From Alphaproteobacteria bacterium (GTDB lineage: Bacteria > Pseudomonadota > Alphaproteobacteria > Rhizobiales > Xanthobacteraceae), in NCBI GenBank assembly GCA_005884745.1, contig VAZU01000120.1:1-13634 (forward strand): a stretch of DNA of 13,634 nt. The letters run 5' to 3'. Each line of letters starts with the position of its first letter. Position 1 is the stretch's first letter. The notes under the pieces are model-generated. The model was given only the letters and a program-made list of their open reading frames with translations, was not told the origin of the DNA and did no database searches. A program made the translations under genes and the position numbers. Below are positions 6,662 through 13,634 of this stretch, piece after piece.

Positions 6662-8971
6662 CTAGAGCGTATGGACCCGCCTGCCCTCCTCGATCGCGGC
6701 CCAGATGCGTTCGGGGGTCGCGGGCATGTCGATATGGCGGATGCGGAACGCACGCCAGAGCGCGTCCGCGATTGCGTTCATCACCGCCGGGCACGATCCG
6801 ATCGCGCCGGCTTCGCCGGCGCCCTTGACCCCGAGCGGGTTGGTCCGGCACCGCACGTTGCGCGTCTCGAACCGGAACGCCGGCACGTCGGCCGCCCGCG
6901 GCAAGGCGTAGTCCATCAGGCTCGCGGTGATGAGCTGACCGGATTCGGCATCGTAGACCGTGCGCTCCATCAGCGCCTGGCCGATGCCCTGCGCCGAGCC
7001 GCCGTGCACCTGGCCGGCCAGCAGCAGCGGGTTGAGCGTCATGCCGAAGTCGTCGACTACGACATAACTGATGATATCGACGGCCCCGGTGTCGGGATCG
7101 ATCTCCACTTCCGCCACGTGCGTGCCGTTCGGGAACGTCTCCTGCGGCGGCACGAATACGTCCTGTGCGGTGAGCCGCTCGGCATCCGCGCCGGGCAGCT
7201 TGGCGATTGCCGCAAACGCGATGCTGCGATCGGTCCCGGCGATGCGCACCTCGCCGCCGGCGATCTCGAGATCCGCCGGGCTCGCCTCGAGCGCATCCGC
7301 CGCGAGCGTCTTCAGGTTGGCGGCGAGCTTTCGCGCGGCCCCCGCGACCGACGCTCCCCCGCACGGGATCGAACTCGATCCGCCGGTGCCGCCGCCGGTT
7401 GCGATGAGATCGGTATCGCCCTGCACGACCCGCACCCGTTCCGGCGGAAGGTCGAGATGGTCGGCGACGAGCTGGGCATAGGCGGTGTGATGGCCCTGCC
7501 CGGTCGATTGCGTGCCGATCAGCAGTTCGACGCCGCCGTCCGCTTCGAGCCGGAGCTTGGCATTCTCCGGGCCGTTGCCGCCGCACGCCTCGATATAGGT
7601 CGCAAGCCCGATGCCGCGCAGCCTGCCGGCTTTCTTCGCGCGCGCCAGACGTTTGTTGAAGCCCTTCCAATCGGCGCTGGCTTGGGCCTGTGCCATGTGC
7701 GCGGAAAATTCGCCGGAATCGTAGCGCTTGCCCGTCGCGGTCCGGTACGGCATGGCGCGCGGGCGGATGAAGTTACGCTTGCGCAAGCGATCGGGGGCGA
7801 TGCCGAGATCGCGCGCCGCGGCGTCGACCAGGCGCTCGATCACGTAGGCCGCCTCCGGTCGGCCGGCGCCCCGGTAGGCATCGACCGGCAGCGTATTGGT
7901 GTAGGCCGCGCGGACGCGGACGTGGCAGACCGGAATATCGTAGACGCCCGGCAGCATTCCGGCGCCGAGATACGGGATCAAGGGCGCATAGCACGACAGA
8001 TAGGCGCCGAGATTGGCGATGGTGTCGACACGAAGCGCGAGGAAGCGCGCTTCTTCGTCGAGCGCCAGCTCCGCCAGTGTGAAATTGTCGCGGCCGTGCG
8101 CATCGCCCAAAAAATGCTCGGTGCGTCCCGCCACCCATTTGACCGGGCGCCGCAGCCGTTTTGCCGCAACCGCCGCGAGCGCGTATTCCCGATAGGGGAA
8201 CAGCTTGGTGCCGAAACCGCCGCCGACGTCTGGCGTGATCACCCGCATCCGCTCGGCAGGGATTTTCAAGACGGGCTCGCACAGCATGTCGCGGACGGCG
8301 TGGCCGCCCTGGCTGGATAGCGTGAGCGTGATGCGATCGCGCGCCGGATCGTATTCGCCGATGACGCCGCGGGTATCGAGATAATTGGCGACGAGCCGCT
8401 GGTTCACCAGGTTGAGCGAGACGCGATGGCGAGCCGCCGCGAACGCGCTGCGCGTGGCTTGCGCGTCGCCGATGCTGGTTTCGTAGGCGAGATTGCCGGC
8501 CCGACCGGTCGCGACCCGAGGCGCTCCTTCCGCAAGCGCGGCGCGGCCATCGACCACGCACGGCAGCGCTTCCCAATCGAGCGCGATCGCCTCGACCGCG
8601 TCCTGCGCCTGAAACAGCGTGTCGGCGACCACGAACGCCAGGCAATCGCCGACGTGCAGCGCCTCGCCGTTCGCCACAATGGGATAGGGCGGCACCGCGA
8701 TTGTTTGGTCCGGCACGCTCGCCGTGCAGGGCAGGAAGCCGAGCTCGGCGACATCCGCGGCGGTGAGCACCAGGCGCACGCCCGGCATCCCCCGGGCAGC
8801 GGCGGCGTTCTCGATGCGAAAGCGCGCGTGCGCATGCGGCGAGCGCAGCACCGCCGCGTGGCAGAGACCCTGCGGGGCGAAATCGGCCACGTAGCGGCCG
8901 CTGCCGCGCAAAAAGGCCTCGTCCTCCTTGCGGCGAACCGGCTGCCCGAAACCGAACTTGGCCGGCCGCAT
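6662..8971 (-). CDS. Xanthine dehydrogenase-family molybdopterin-binding (large) subunit, CoxL-like form II
   Basis: A 769-residue molybdenum-cofactor subunit of the molybdenum hydroxylase family, which hydroxylates aldehydes, purines or other heterocycles or oxidises CO. Visible motifs are GGGFGTK (250-256), AYRGAGR (365-371), STGQGHHTAYAQ (489-500) and GVKGAGEAG (714-722) with Glu720 as the catalytic base. AYRGAGR is the form II signature; true CO dehydrogenases (form I) carry AYRCSFR, so CO oxidation is unlikely and the substrate is unknown. The ATG at 8971 is preferred over 9007 because family members start close to MRPAKFGFGQPVRRKED, and it avoids overlapping the pump gene. GGCGGA lies 8 bases upstream. 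It begins 4 bases after the RND pump stop, so translation is probably coupled. The usual [2Fe-2S] small and FAD medium subunit genes are absent from both sides. Confidence 0.92.
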   Translation of the reverse strand: MRPAKFGFGQPVRRKEDEAFLRGSGRYVADFAPQGLCHAAVLRSPHAHARFRIENAAAARGMPGVRLVLTAADVAELGFLPCTASVPDQTIAVPPYPIVANGEALHVGDCLAFVVADTLFQAQDAVEAIALDWEALPCVVDGRAALAEGAPRVATGRAGNLAYETSIGDAQATRSAFAAARHRVSLNLVNQRLVANYLDTRGVIGEYDPARDRITLTLSSQGGHAVRDMLCEPVLKIPAERMRVITPDVGGGFGTKLFPYREYALAAVAAKRLRRPVKWVAGRTEHFLGDAHGRDNFTLAELALDEEARFLALRVDTIANLGAYLSCYAPLIPYLGAGMLPGVYDIPVCHVRVRAAYTNTLPVDAYRGAGRPEAAYVIERLVDAAARDLGIAPDRLRKRNFIRPRAMPYRTATGKRYDSGEFSAHMAQAQASADWKGFNKRLARAKKAGRLRGIGLATYIEACGGNGPENAKLRLEADGGVELLIGTQSTGQGHHTAYAQLVADHLDLPPERVRVVQGDTDLIATGGGTGGSSSIPCGGASVAGAARKLAANLKTLAADALEASPADLEIAGGEVRIAGTDRSIAFAAIAKLPGADAERLTAQDVFVPPQETFPNGTHVAEVEIDPDTGAVDIISYVVVDDFGMTLNPLLLAGQVHGGSAQGIGQALMERTVYDAESGQLITASLMDYALPRAADVPAFRFETRNVRCRTNPLGVKGAGEAGAIGSCPAVMNAIADALWRAFRIRHIDMPATPERIWAAIEEGRRVHTL

Positions 8972-8975
8972 GCAA

Positions 8976-11900
8976 TCATTCCGCCGGCTGGGCTGCCCGC
9001 TTGACATCGCCGCGACGCCGCGACGCCAAACCCGCGATCCAACTGCAGACCACGTAGAACACCGGCGTGAAAATCAGCCCGAATACCGTGACTCCGATCA
9101 TGCCGAAGAATACCGCGGTGCCGAGCGTTTGCCGCAGCTCGGCGCCGGCGCCGGTCGCCCACACCAGCGGCGCGACGCCGAAGATGAACGCCAGCGAAGT
9201 CATCAGGATCGGGCGCAACCGCAGTCGTGCGGCTTCGGCCGCCGCCGCGAAGCGATCGCGATCGGGGCTCTCCAGTTGTTTGGCGAACTCGACGATGAGG
9301 ATCGCGTTCTTGGCGGCGAGGCCGATCAGCACCACGAACCCGACCTGGGTCAGGATGTTGTTGTCCTGGCCGCGCAGGATGACGCCGCTGATCGCCGCAA
9401 CCAGGCACATCGGCACGATCAGGATGACGGCCAGCGGCAGCGTCAAACTCTCGAACTGCGCCGCCAGCACCAGAAACACGAATACCACGGCCAGCACGAA
9501 GGCAAATGTCGCGGTATTGCCGGCCCGGATCTGCTGGAAGGCGAGCGTCGTCCATTCGTAGCCGAAGCCGTCCGGCAGCACCTCGGCGGCGAGCCGCTGC
9601 ATGATCTGGATGGCCTGGCCCTGCGAATAGCCGGGCGCGGCCGCGCCGTCGAGCTCGGCCGCCGGATAGATATTGTAGCGCGGCACGCGGTACGGCCCCG
9701 AGATCGTCCGCACGGTGGTGAACGAGCCGAGCGGCACGGTATCGCCGCTGGAATTGCGCACCCGGATCTTCAGGATGTCGCTCGGTTCCCGGCGGTCGGC
9801 GCTGTCCGCCTGGGCGACGACCCGGAACGTGCGTCCGAACAGATTGAAGTCGTTGACGTAGGACGAGCCGAGATAGACCTGCAGCGCGTTGAACACGTCG
9901 GGCACGGGGACGCCGAGCAGCTGCGCCTTGGTGCGGTCGATATCGAGGTAGAGCTGCGGGGTCGAGGTTTCGAACAGCGAGTACACCTGGGTGACGCCGG
10001 GTGTTTTCGCCGCCTGCCCCATCATCGCATAGACCGCGCCCTGCAGCGCCTGCGGTCCGCGCCCGGCGCGGTCCTCGACCATCATGCGGAAGCCGCCGGC
10101 ATTGCCGATGCCGGCCACCGGCGGCGGCGCGACCACGATGACGAGACCCTCGTGGATCGGCGCCAGCCGCTTGAACAGCTCGCCTTGGATGACCGTCGCG
10201 GACTTGCGCGGGTCCGAGGCCCGGTCGGCGAACGGCTCGAGCGTGACGAAGATAGCGCCGGCATTCGGCGCGGTGGTGAACGTAGCGCCGGAAAATCCGA
10301 CGATGTTCACCGCGTGGGCGACGCCCGGCACCCCGAGCGCGATGTCCGCCGCCCTGCGGTTGACGGCGTCGGTGCGGCCGAGCGAAGCCCCCGGCGGAAG
10401 CTGCGTCACGATGATCAAATACCCGCGGTCGAGCTGCGGGATGAATCCGATCGGCGTCTTGCGGAACTCGTTGAGCCCGAAGGCGAGGATGCCCGCGTAG
10501 ACGACCAGCATGATCACCGCGAACCGCAGGACATAGGTGATGATTCGGCCGTATCCGCCGGCCACGGCCGTAAAACCGCGATTGAACAGGTTGAAGAAGC
10601 CGCGGATCGGCAGCTCCCAGAAGCGCGGCGGACGGCGCTCGCGCCGCTTGAGCAGCAGCGCGCACAAAGCCGGCGACAGCGTCAAGGAGACGATGAGCGA
10701 GATGACGGTGGCGGCGGCAATGGTCAGCGCGAACTGCCGATAGAACTGGCCGGATATGCCGGTGATGAACGCGGAAGGAACGAACACCGCGCACAGCACC
10801 AGCGCGATGGCGATCAGCGCGCCTCCGACTTCGTTCATGCTGCGCACGGCCGCATCGTGCGGGGTGAGCCCGGATTCGATCCCGCGCTCGACGTTCTCGA
10901 CCACGACGATGGCGTCGTCCACCACGATGCCGATGGCGAGCACCAGGCCGAACAGCGACAGATTGTTCAGGGTGAAGCCGAACATCGCCATGAAGAAGAA
11001 GGTGCCGATCAGCGATACCGGAATGGCGACGAGCGGGATGATGGCCGCGCGCCAGGTCTGCAGGAACACCACCACGACCAGCACGACCAGCAGCACCGCT
11101 TTCACGATGGTGTCCTGGACCGCGTTGACGGATTCCTGGATGAACTGCGTCGGGTTGTAGACGATGTCGTATTTCAGGCCCGGCGGGAACCGTTGCGACA
11201 GCCGCGCCACCGTCGCTTGGATGGCATTGGCTGTCGCCAGCGCGTTGGAGCCGGGACGCTGGAAGATAGCGAGCCCGACGGCCGGATTGCGGTCGAGATA
11301 GGAGTTGGAGCTGTAGTCCTGGGCCGCGAGCTCGACCTGGGCCACGTCCTTGAGGCGCACCACCGCGCCGGGCACGGTCTTGACGACGACGTTGGAAAAT
11401 TCGCCGGGATTGTCGAGGCGGCCGAGCGTCTGCACCGCGATCTGGAACGCGCCCGGCTGGTCCATCGGCGGCTGATTGAGCGCGCCGGAGGCCACCTGCA
11501 CGTTCTGGCCCTGCAGCGCGGTGACGACGTCGCTCGCGGTCAAGCCCACCGATTGCAGGCGATCCGGATCGAGCCACACCCGCATCGAATAGCGGGTGAC
11601 TTCGTCGACGATCTCGAGCGTCGCGTAATTGGAGATGAACAGCGTGTCGCGCGACTGGTCGGGAGAATACAGGTGCACGACCAGCATGATGTCGGGCGAG
11701 GCCTTGTTGACCGTCACGCCGATGTTGCGCACGTCCTGCGGCAGCCGGGGCTGGGCGATCGCCACCCGATTCTGCACCTGCACCTGCGCGATATCGAGGT
11801 TGGTGCCGAGCTCGAAGCTGACCGCGATCGAGAACGTGCCGTCGGCGTTGGAGTTCGAGTACATGTAGATCATGTTCTCGACGCCGTTGATCTGCTCCTC

Positions 11901-12101
11901 GATCGGGGTGACCACGGTCTGGGCCACCACGTCGGAGCTCGCCCCGGGATATTGGCCGGTGACGTTGATCGTGGGCGGGGCGATCTCGGGATATTGCGCG
12001 ATCGGCAGGCGCGAGAACGACACGCCGCCGACGATGACGAATACGATCGACACCACCGCGGCAAAGATCGGCCGGTCGATGAAGAAATGCGAGATGCGCA
12101 T
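8976..12101 (-). CDS. RND (HAE1 family) multidrug efflux pump, inner-membrane subunit, with apparent PN2 deletion
   Basis: A 1041-residue AcrB/MexF/BepE-type proton-driven drug exporter. The ends match the family: MRISHFFIDRPIFA at the start and a basic tail after TM12. The proton relay is present as Asp395 and Asp396 (AIGIVVDDAIVVVENVE), Lys931 (IGLAAKNAILIVEFAK) and Arg961 (ARLRLRPILM). At residues 170-171 the sequence jumps from IVDEVTR to YSMRVWLDPD. In AcrB- and MexF-type pumps these are joined by about 13-14 residues of the form xxGVGxxxxFGxx, so a piece of porter subdomain PN2 is missing, in frame, near base 11592. The gene starts 18 bases after the adaptor stop. No outer-membrane factor gene follows. 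The substrate cannot be predicted from sequence. Confidence 0.95.
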   Translation of the reverse strand: MRISHFFIDRPIFAAVVSIVFVIVGGVSFSRLPIAQYPEIAPPTINVTGQYPGASSDVVAQTVVTPIEEQINGVENMIYMYSNSNADGTFSIAVSFELGTNLDIAQVQVQNRVAIAQPRLPQDVRNIGVTVNKASPDIMLVVHLYSPDQSRDTLFISNYATLEIVDEVTRYSMRVWLDPDRLQSVGLTASDVVTALQGQNVQVASGALNQPPMDQPGAFQIAVQTLGRLDNPGEFSNVVVKTVPGAVVRLKDVAQVELAAQDYSSNSYLDRNPAVGLAIFQRPGSNALATANAIQATVARLSQRFPPGLKYDIVYNPTQFIQESVNAVQDTIVKAVLLVVLVVVVFLQTWRAAIIPLVAIPVSLIGTFFFMAMFGFTLNNLSLFGLVLAIGIVVDDAIVVVENVERGIESGLTPHDAAVRSMNEVGGALIAIALVLCAVFVPSAFITGISGQFYRQFALTIAAATVISLIVSLTLSPALCALLLKRRERRPPRFWELPIRGFFNLFNRGFTAVAGGYGRIITYVLRFAVIMLVVYAGILAFGLNEFRKTPIGFIPQLDRGYLIIVTQLPPGASLGRTDAVNRRAADIALGVPGVAHAVNIVGFSGATFTTAPNAGAIFVTLEPFADRASDPRKSATVIQGELFKRLAPIHEGLVIVVAPPPVAGIGNAGGFRMMVEDRAGRGPQALQGAVYAMMGQAAKTPGVTQVYSLFETSTPQLYLDIDRTKAQLLGVPVPDVFNALQVYLGSSYVNDFNLFGRTFRVVAQADSADRREPSDILKIRVRNSSGDTVPLGSFTTVRTISGPYRVPRYNIYPAAELDGAAAPGYSQGQAIQIMQRLAAEVLPDGFGYEWTTLAFQQIRAGNTATFAFVLAVVFVFLVLAAQFESLTLPLAVILIVPMCLVAAISGVILRGQDNNILTQVGFVVLIGLAAKNAILIVEFAKQLESPDRDRFAAAAEAARLRLRPILMTSLAFIFGVAPLVWATGAGAELRQTLGTAVFFGMIGVTVFGLIFTPVFYVVCSWIAGLASRRRGDVKRAAQPAE

Positions 12102-12119
12102 CGTCCGGACCCCGGCGTC

Positions 12120-13289
12120 CTATTCCGCCTTGGACACGGGCGTGCGCGGCGGCGGCGCTTCCTGGGGCGCCACCTTGGTTCCGGGCCGCACCATGGTCAG
12201 CCCGTTGACGATGACCCGGTCCTCGGCCGCGAGCCCGTCCTTGATGACGCGCAATCCGTCTTGGATCTGCCCGAGCGTGACGTATTTCTGCCGGGCGACA
12301 TCCTCCGCGTCGACCGCGTAGACGAACTTGCGCGCCTGCTCGGTCCCGATCGCCACGTCGGGAATCAGCAGCGCCTGGTAGGGCAGCGAGCCCGGGACCT
12401 GGACGCGGCCGAACATGCCGGGCGTGAACAAGGCGGCATGATTTTCGAACACCGCGCGCCCACGGATCGTGCCGGAGGACTGGCTGATCGCATTGTCGAT
12501 GAAGTCGATCTGGCCGGCGTGATCGAACCCCCGCTCGCCGATGAGCCTCAGCCTGACCGGGGTCGCCACGACCGGCGCGGCGGCATCGTTACCGGCCTTG
12601 GCGAAGCGCTCGTAGCGCAGGTACGACGCCTCGTCGAACGTGAACTCGAATCGGATCGGATCGATCGACATGATGGTCGCGAGCAGCGTGGTGTTGCCGC
12701 CGGTCCCGCCGGTGACCAGGTTGCCGGGGGAAACGCGCCGGTCGCCGATGCGGCCGTCGACCGGCGCGCGCAGCTCGGTGAAGGCGAAATCGAGCTCGGC
12801 CTGGCGCACCATCGCTTCGTTGGCGGCGACGGAGGCTTCGGCGACGCGCTTGCTTTGCGTCCTTTGATCGAAGGTCTGCTGGGTGATGGTCTTGTCACGG
12901 ACGAGCTGCTGCGCTCGGGCGAGATCGGCTTCGGTGAAGGCCAGGTTGGCGCGAGCCTGGGCGAGATTGGCGCGGATCTGGTCGAGCGTGGTCTGATACG
13001 GCCGCCGGTCGATGGTGAACAACAGGTCGCCCTTCTTCACCGTCTGGCCGTCGGTGAAGTGCACGGATTCGAGATAGCCGGAGACCCGGGCCCGGATCTC
13101 CACGGCATCGACGGCGAGGAAACGTCCGACGTATTCGTCCTGGTCGACGATGGTGCGCGCGACCGGCTTGGCGACCGTCACGCTCGGCGGCGGCGGGGCC
13201 GCCCTCGTCGGCTGCGGGCTCTCGCCGCAGCCCGCCAGCAGCGAGGCGAGCAACAACGCCGCGGCAAGTCGCGCCACCGTTACGGACAT
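12120..13289 (-). CDS. RND efflux periplasmic adaptor (membrane fusion) lipoprotein
   Basis: A 389-residue AcrA/MexA/BepD-type adaptor that bridges the RND pump and an outer-membrane channel. The N-terminal signal ends in the lipobox LAGC (Cys21), so it is predicted to be a lipoprotein held at the periplasmic face of the inner membrane. Next come the first beta-barrel/lipoyl half (IRARVSGYLESVHFTDGQ, about 65-82, then KKGDLLFTID), a coiled-coil hairpin (about 98-165), the second lipoyl half (TELRAPVDGRIGDR, 171-184), the barrel domain and a membrane-proximal end. The frame is open up to 13361, but the ATG at 13287-13289 is chosen: GGAG lies 5 bases before it and the signal peptide starts there. 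It is the first gene of the pump operon. No regulator gene is adjacent. Confidence 0.95.
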   Translation of the reverse strand: MSVTVARLAAALLLASLLAGCGESPQPTRAAPPPPSVTVAKPVARTIVDQDEYVGRFLAVDAVEIRARVSGYLESVHFTDGQTVKKGDLLFTIDRRPYQTTLDQIRANLAQARANLAFTEADLARAQQLVRDKTITQQTFDQRTQSKRVAEASVAANEAMVRQAELDFAFTELRAPVDGRIGDRRVSPGNLVTGGTGGNTTLLATIMSIDPIRFEFTFDEASYLRYERFAKAGNDAAAPVVATPVRLRLIGERGFDHAGQIDFIDNAISQSSGTIRGRAVFENHAALFTPGMFGRVQVPGSLPYQALLIPDVAIGTEQARKFVYAVDAEDVARQKYVTLGQIQDGLRVIKDGLAAEDRVIVNGLTMVRPGTKVAPQEAPPPRTPVSKAE

Positions 13290-13317
13290 GCGAACTCCAT
13301 CCCCATGCGGTCGGCAG

Positions 13318-13335
13318 CATATAGGCGATTTCGCC
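13318..13335 (-). promoter_or_regulatory. Candidate -10 box and small palindromic operator upstream of the RND operon
   Basis: Read on the minus strand, TATATG (13318-13323) resembles a -10 element about 28 bases before the adaptor start codon. Directly upstream lies the perfect inverted repeat GGCGATTTCGCC (13324-13335, arms of five with a 2-base centre). A repressor bound there would cover the promoter. No convincing -35 box is visible at the expected spacing, and short palindromes are frequent in such DNA. Confidence 0.25.
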
Positions 13336-13483
13336 ACAACTTCGCAGCCCGGTCGCGCCAACGTGATCCGTCAGGCGGCCCGCCCGTCCGCTCTTTCCCG
13401 GCAAGGAACGGCTCCCCATATGAGGAAACCGGGCTCAAGTCCATCGTTTCAATCCATCCGGTCCGGCCCGCCACACGCCAGCC

Positions 13484-13634
13484 ATGTTGCAATACGAGCC
13501 ATCTTTCGCGTTCGACGACGAGCCCCACACCGGGCCGGACTCGCAGCCGCAAGAATCGGTTACGCGCCTCGACGACGGGGCGCTGCTCGACGCTTATTCC
13601 CGCGCCGTCACCGAGGTGGTGGATCGGCTGGGCC
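13484..13634 (+). CDS. S1C (HtrA/DegP-like) serine protease, N-terminal fragment cut by window edge
   Basis: An open plus-strand frame begins at the ATG at 13484 and runs past the right edge (50 codons seen). The segment ALLDAYSRAVTEVVDRLG (residues 33-50) matches the start of the protease domain in short trypsin-like S1C/HtrA proteins, where such a helix leads into a PAVV strand. The first 32 residues are acidic and polar, with no evident signal peptide. The catalytic triad would lie outside the window, so the family call depends on this short match. No clear ribosome binding site precedes the ATG. It is divergent from the RND operon across a 194-base spacer, which must hold both promoters. 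Confidence 0.6.
   Translation, partial: MLQYEPSFAFDDEPHTGPDSQPQESVTRLDDGALLDAYSRAVTEVVDRLG

Noticed and set aside
6149..8320. Long plus-strand open frame (723 codons)
   Set aside because: It lies antisense to the CoxL-like gene and the methyltransferase; its Arg/His/Gly-rich sequence is typical of a GC-rich opposite-strand frame and has no family motif.
6662..8971. True carbon monoxide dehydrogenase CoxL (form I)
   Set aside because: The active-site loop is AYRGAGR, not AYRCSFR, and no coxM or coxS genes are nearby.
8404..11577. Long minus-strand open frame (1057 codons) overlapping the pump
   Set aside because: It is an alternative frame of the RND and CoxL-like genes, very rich in Arg, Gly and Ala, with no membrane helices or motifs.

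Overview
The window is high-GC DNA with dense, mostly single-strand coding. It looks like an alphaproteobacterium of the Hyphomicrobiales, near Bradyrhizobium, Rhodopseudomonas or Xanthobacteraceae. This rests on the protein families (a CyaC-type diheme-anchored adenylate cyclase, a lone RAM-domain protein, a class II CoxL-like protein) and on a palindromic repeat starting GTAGCCCG. No rRNA, tRNA, CRISPR array, transposase or phage gene was found.

Layout, left to right. (1) A cut-off small membrane ORF lies at 1-164 on the minus strand, downstream of the thiamine pair thiE-thiD (1640 to 187, minus, overlapping by 4 bases). (2) A divergent spacer carries a 12-bp stem-loop followed by five T's. 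It is followed by a 78-residue stand-alone Lrp/AsnC ligand-binding domain (plus). (3) A palindromic repeat sits between that gene and the convergent end of a long minus-strand block. (4) The minus-strand block runs from 13289 down to 2162: RND periplasmic adaptor, RND pump, CoxL-like molybdopterin subunit, SAM methyltransferase, cytochrome c556/c', redox-type adenylate cyclase, diheme cytochrome c. (5) A divergent serine protease (HtrA/DegP-like) starts at 13484 and runs off the right edge.

The most interesting part is 2162-5727. A membrane adenylate cyclase is built from a multi-helix domain with conserved histidines, a [2Fe-2S] ferredoxin domain and a class III cyclase domain. It lies between two exported or membrane-anchored c-type cytochromes on the same strand. 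The architecture matches Sinorhizobium meliloti CyaC, a quinone-redox-sensing cyclase, so the cluster may link respiratory redox state to cAMP. The link to the two cytochromes is my inference.

Several genes show signs of change. The RND pump appears to lack about 13-14 residues of a conserved porter-domain segment. The methyltransferase has a frameshift near its C-terminus. The CoxL-like subunit has no small or medium subunit beside it and is packed 4 bases behind the RND pump gene, while no outer-membrane factor gene is in view.
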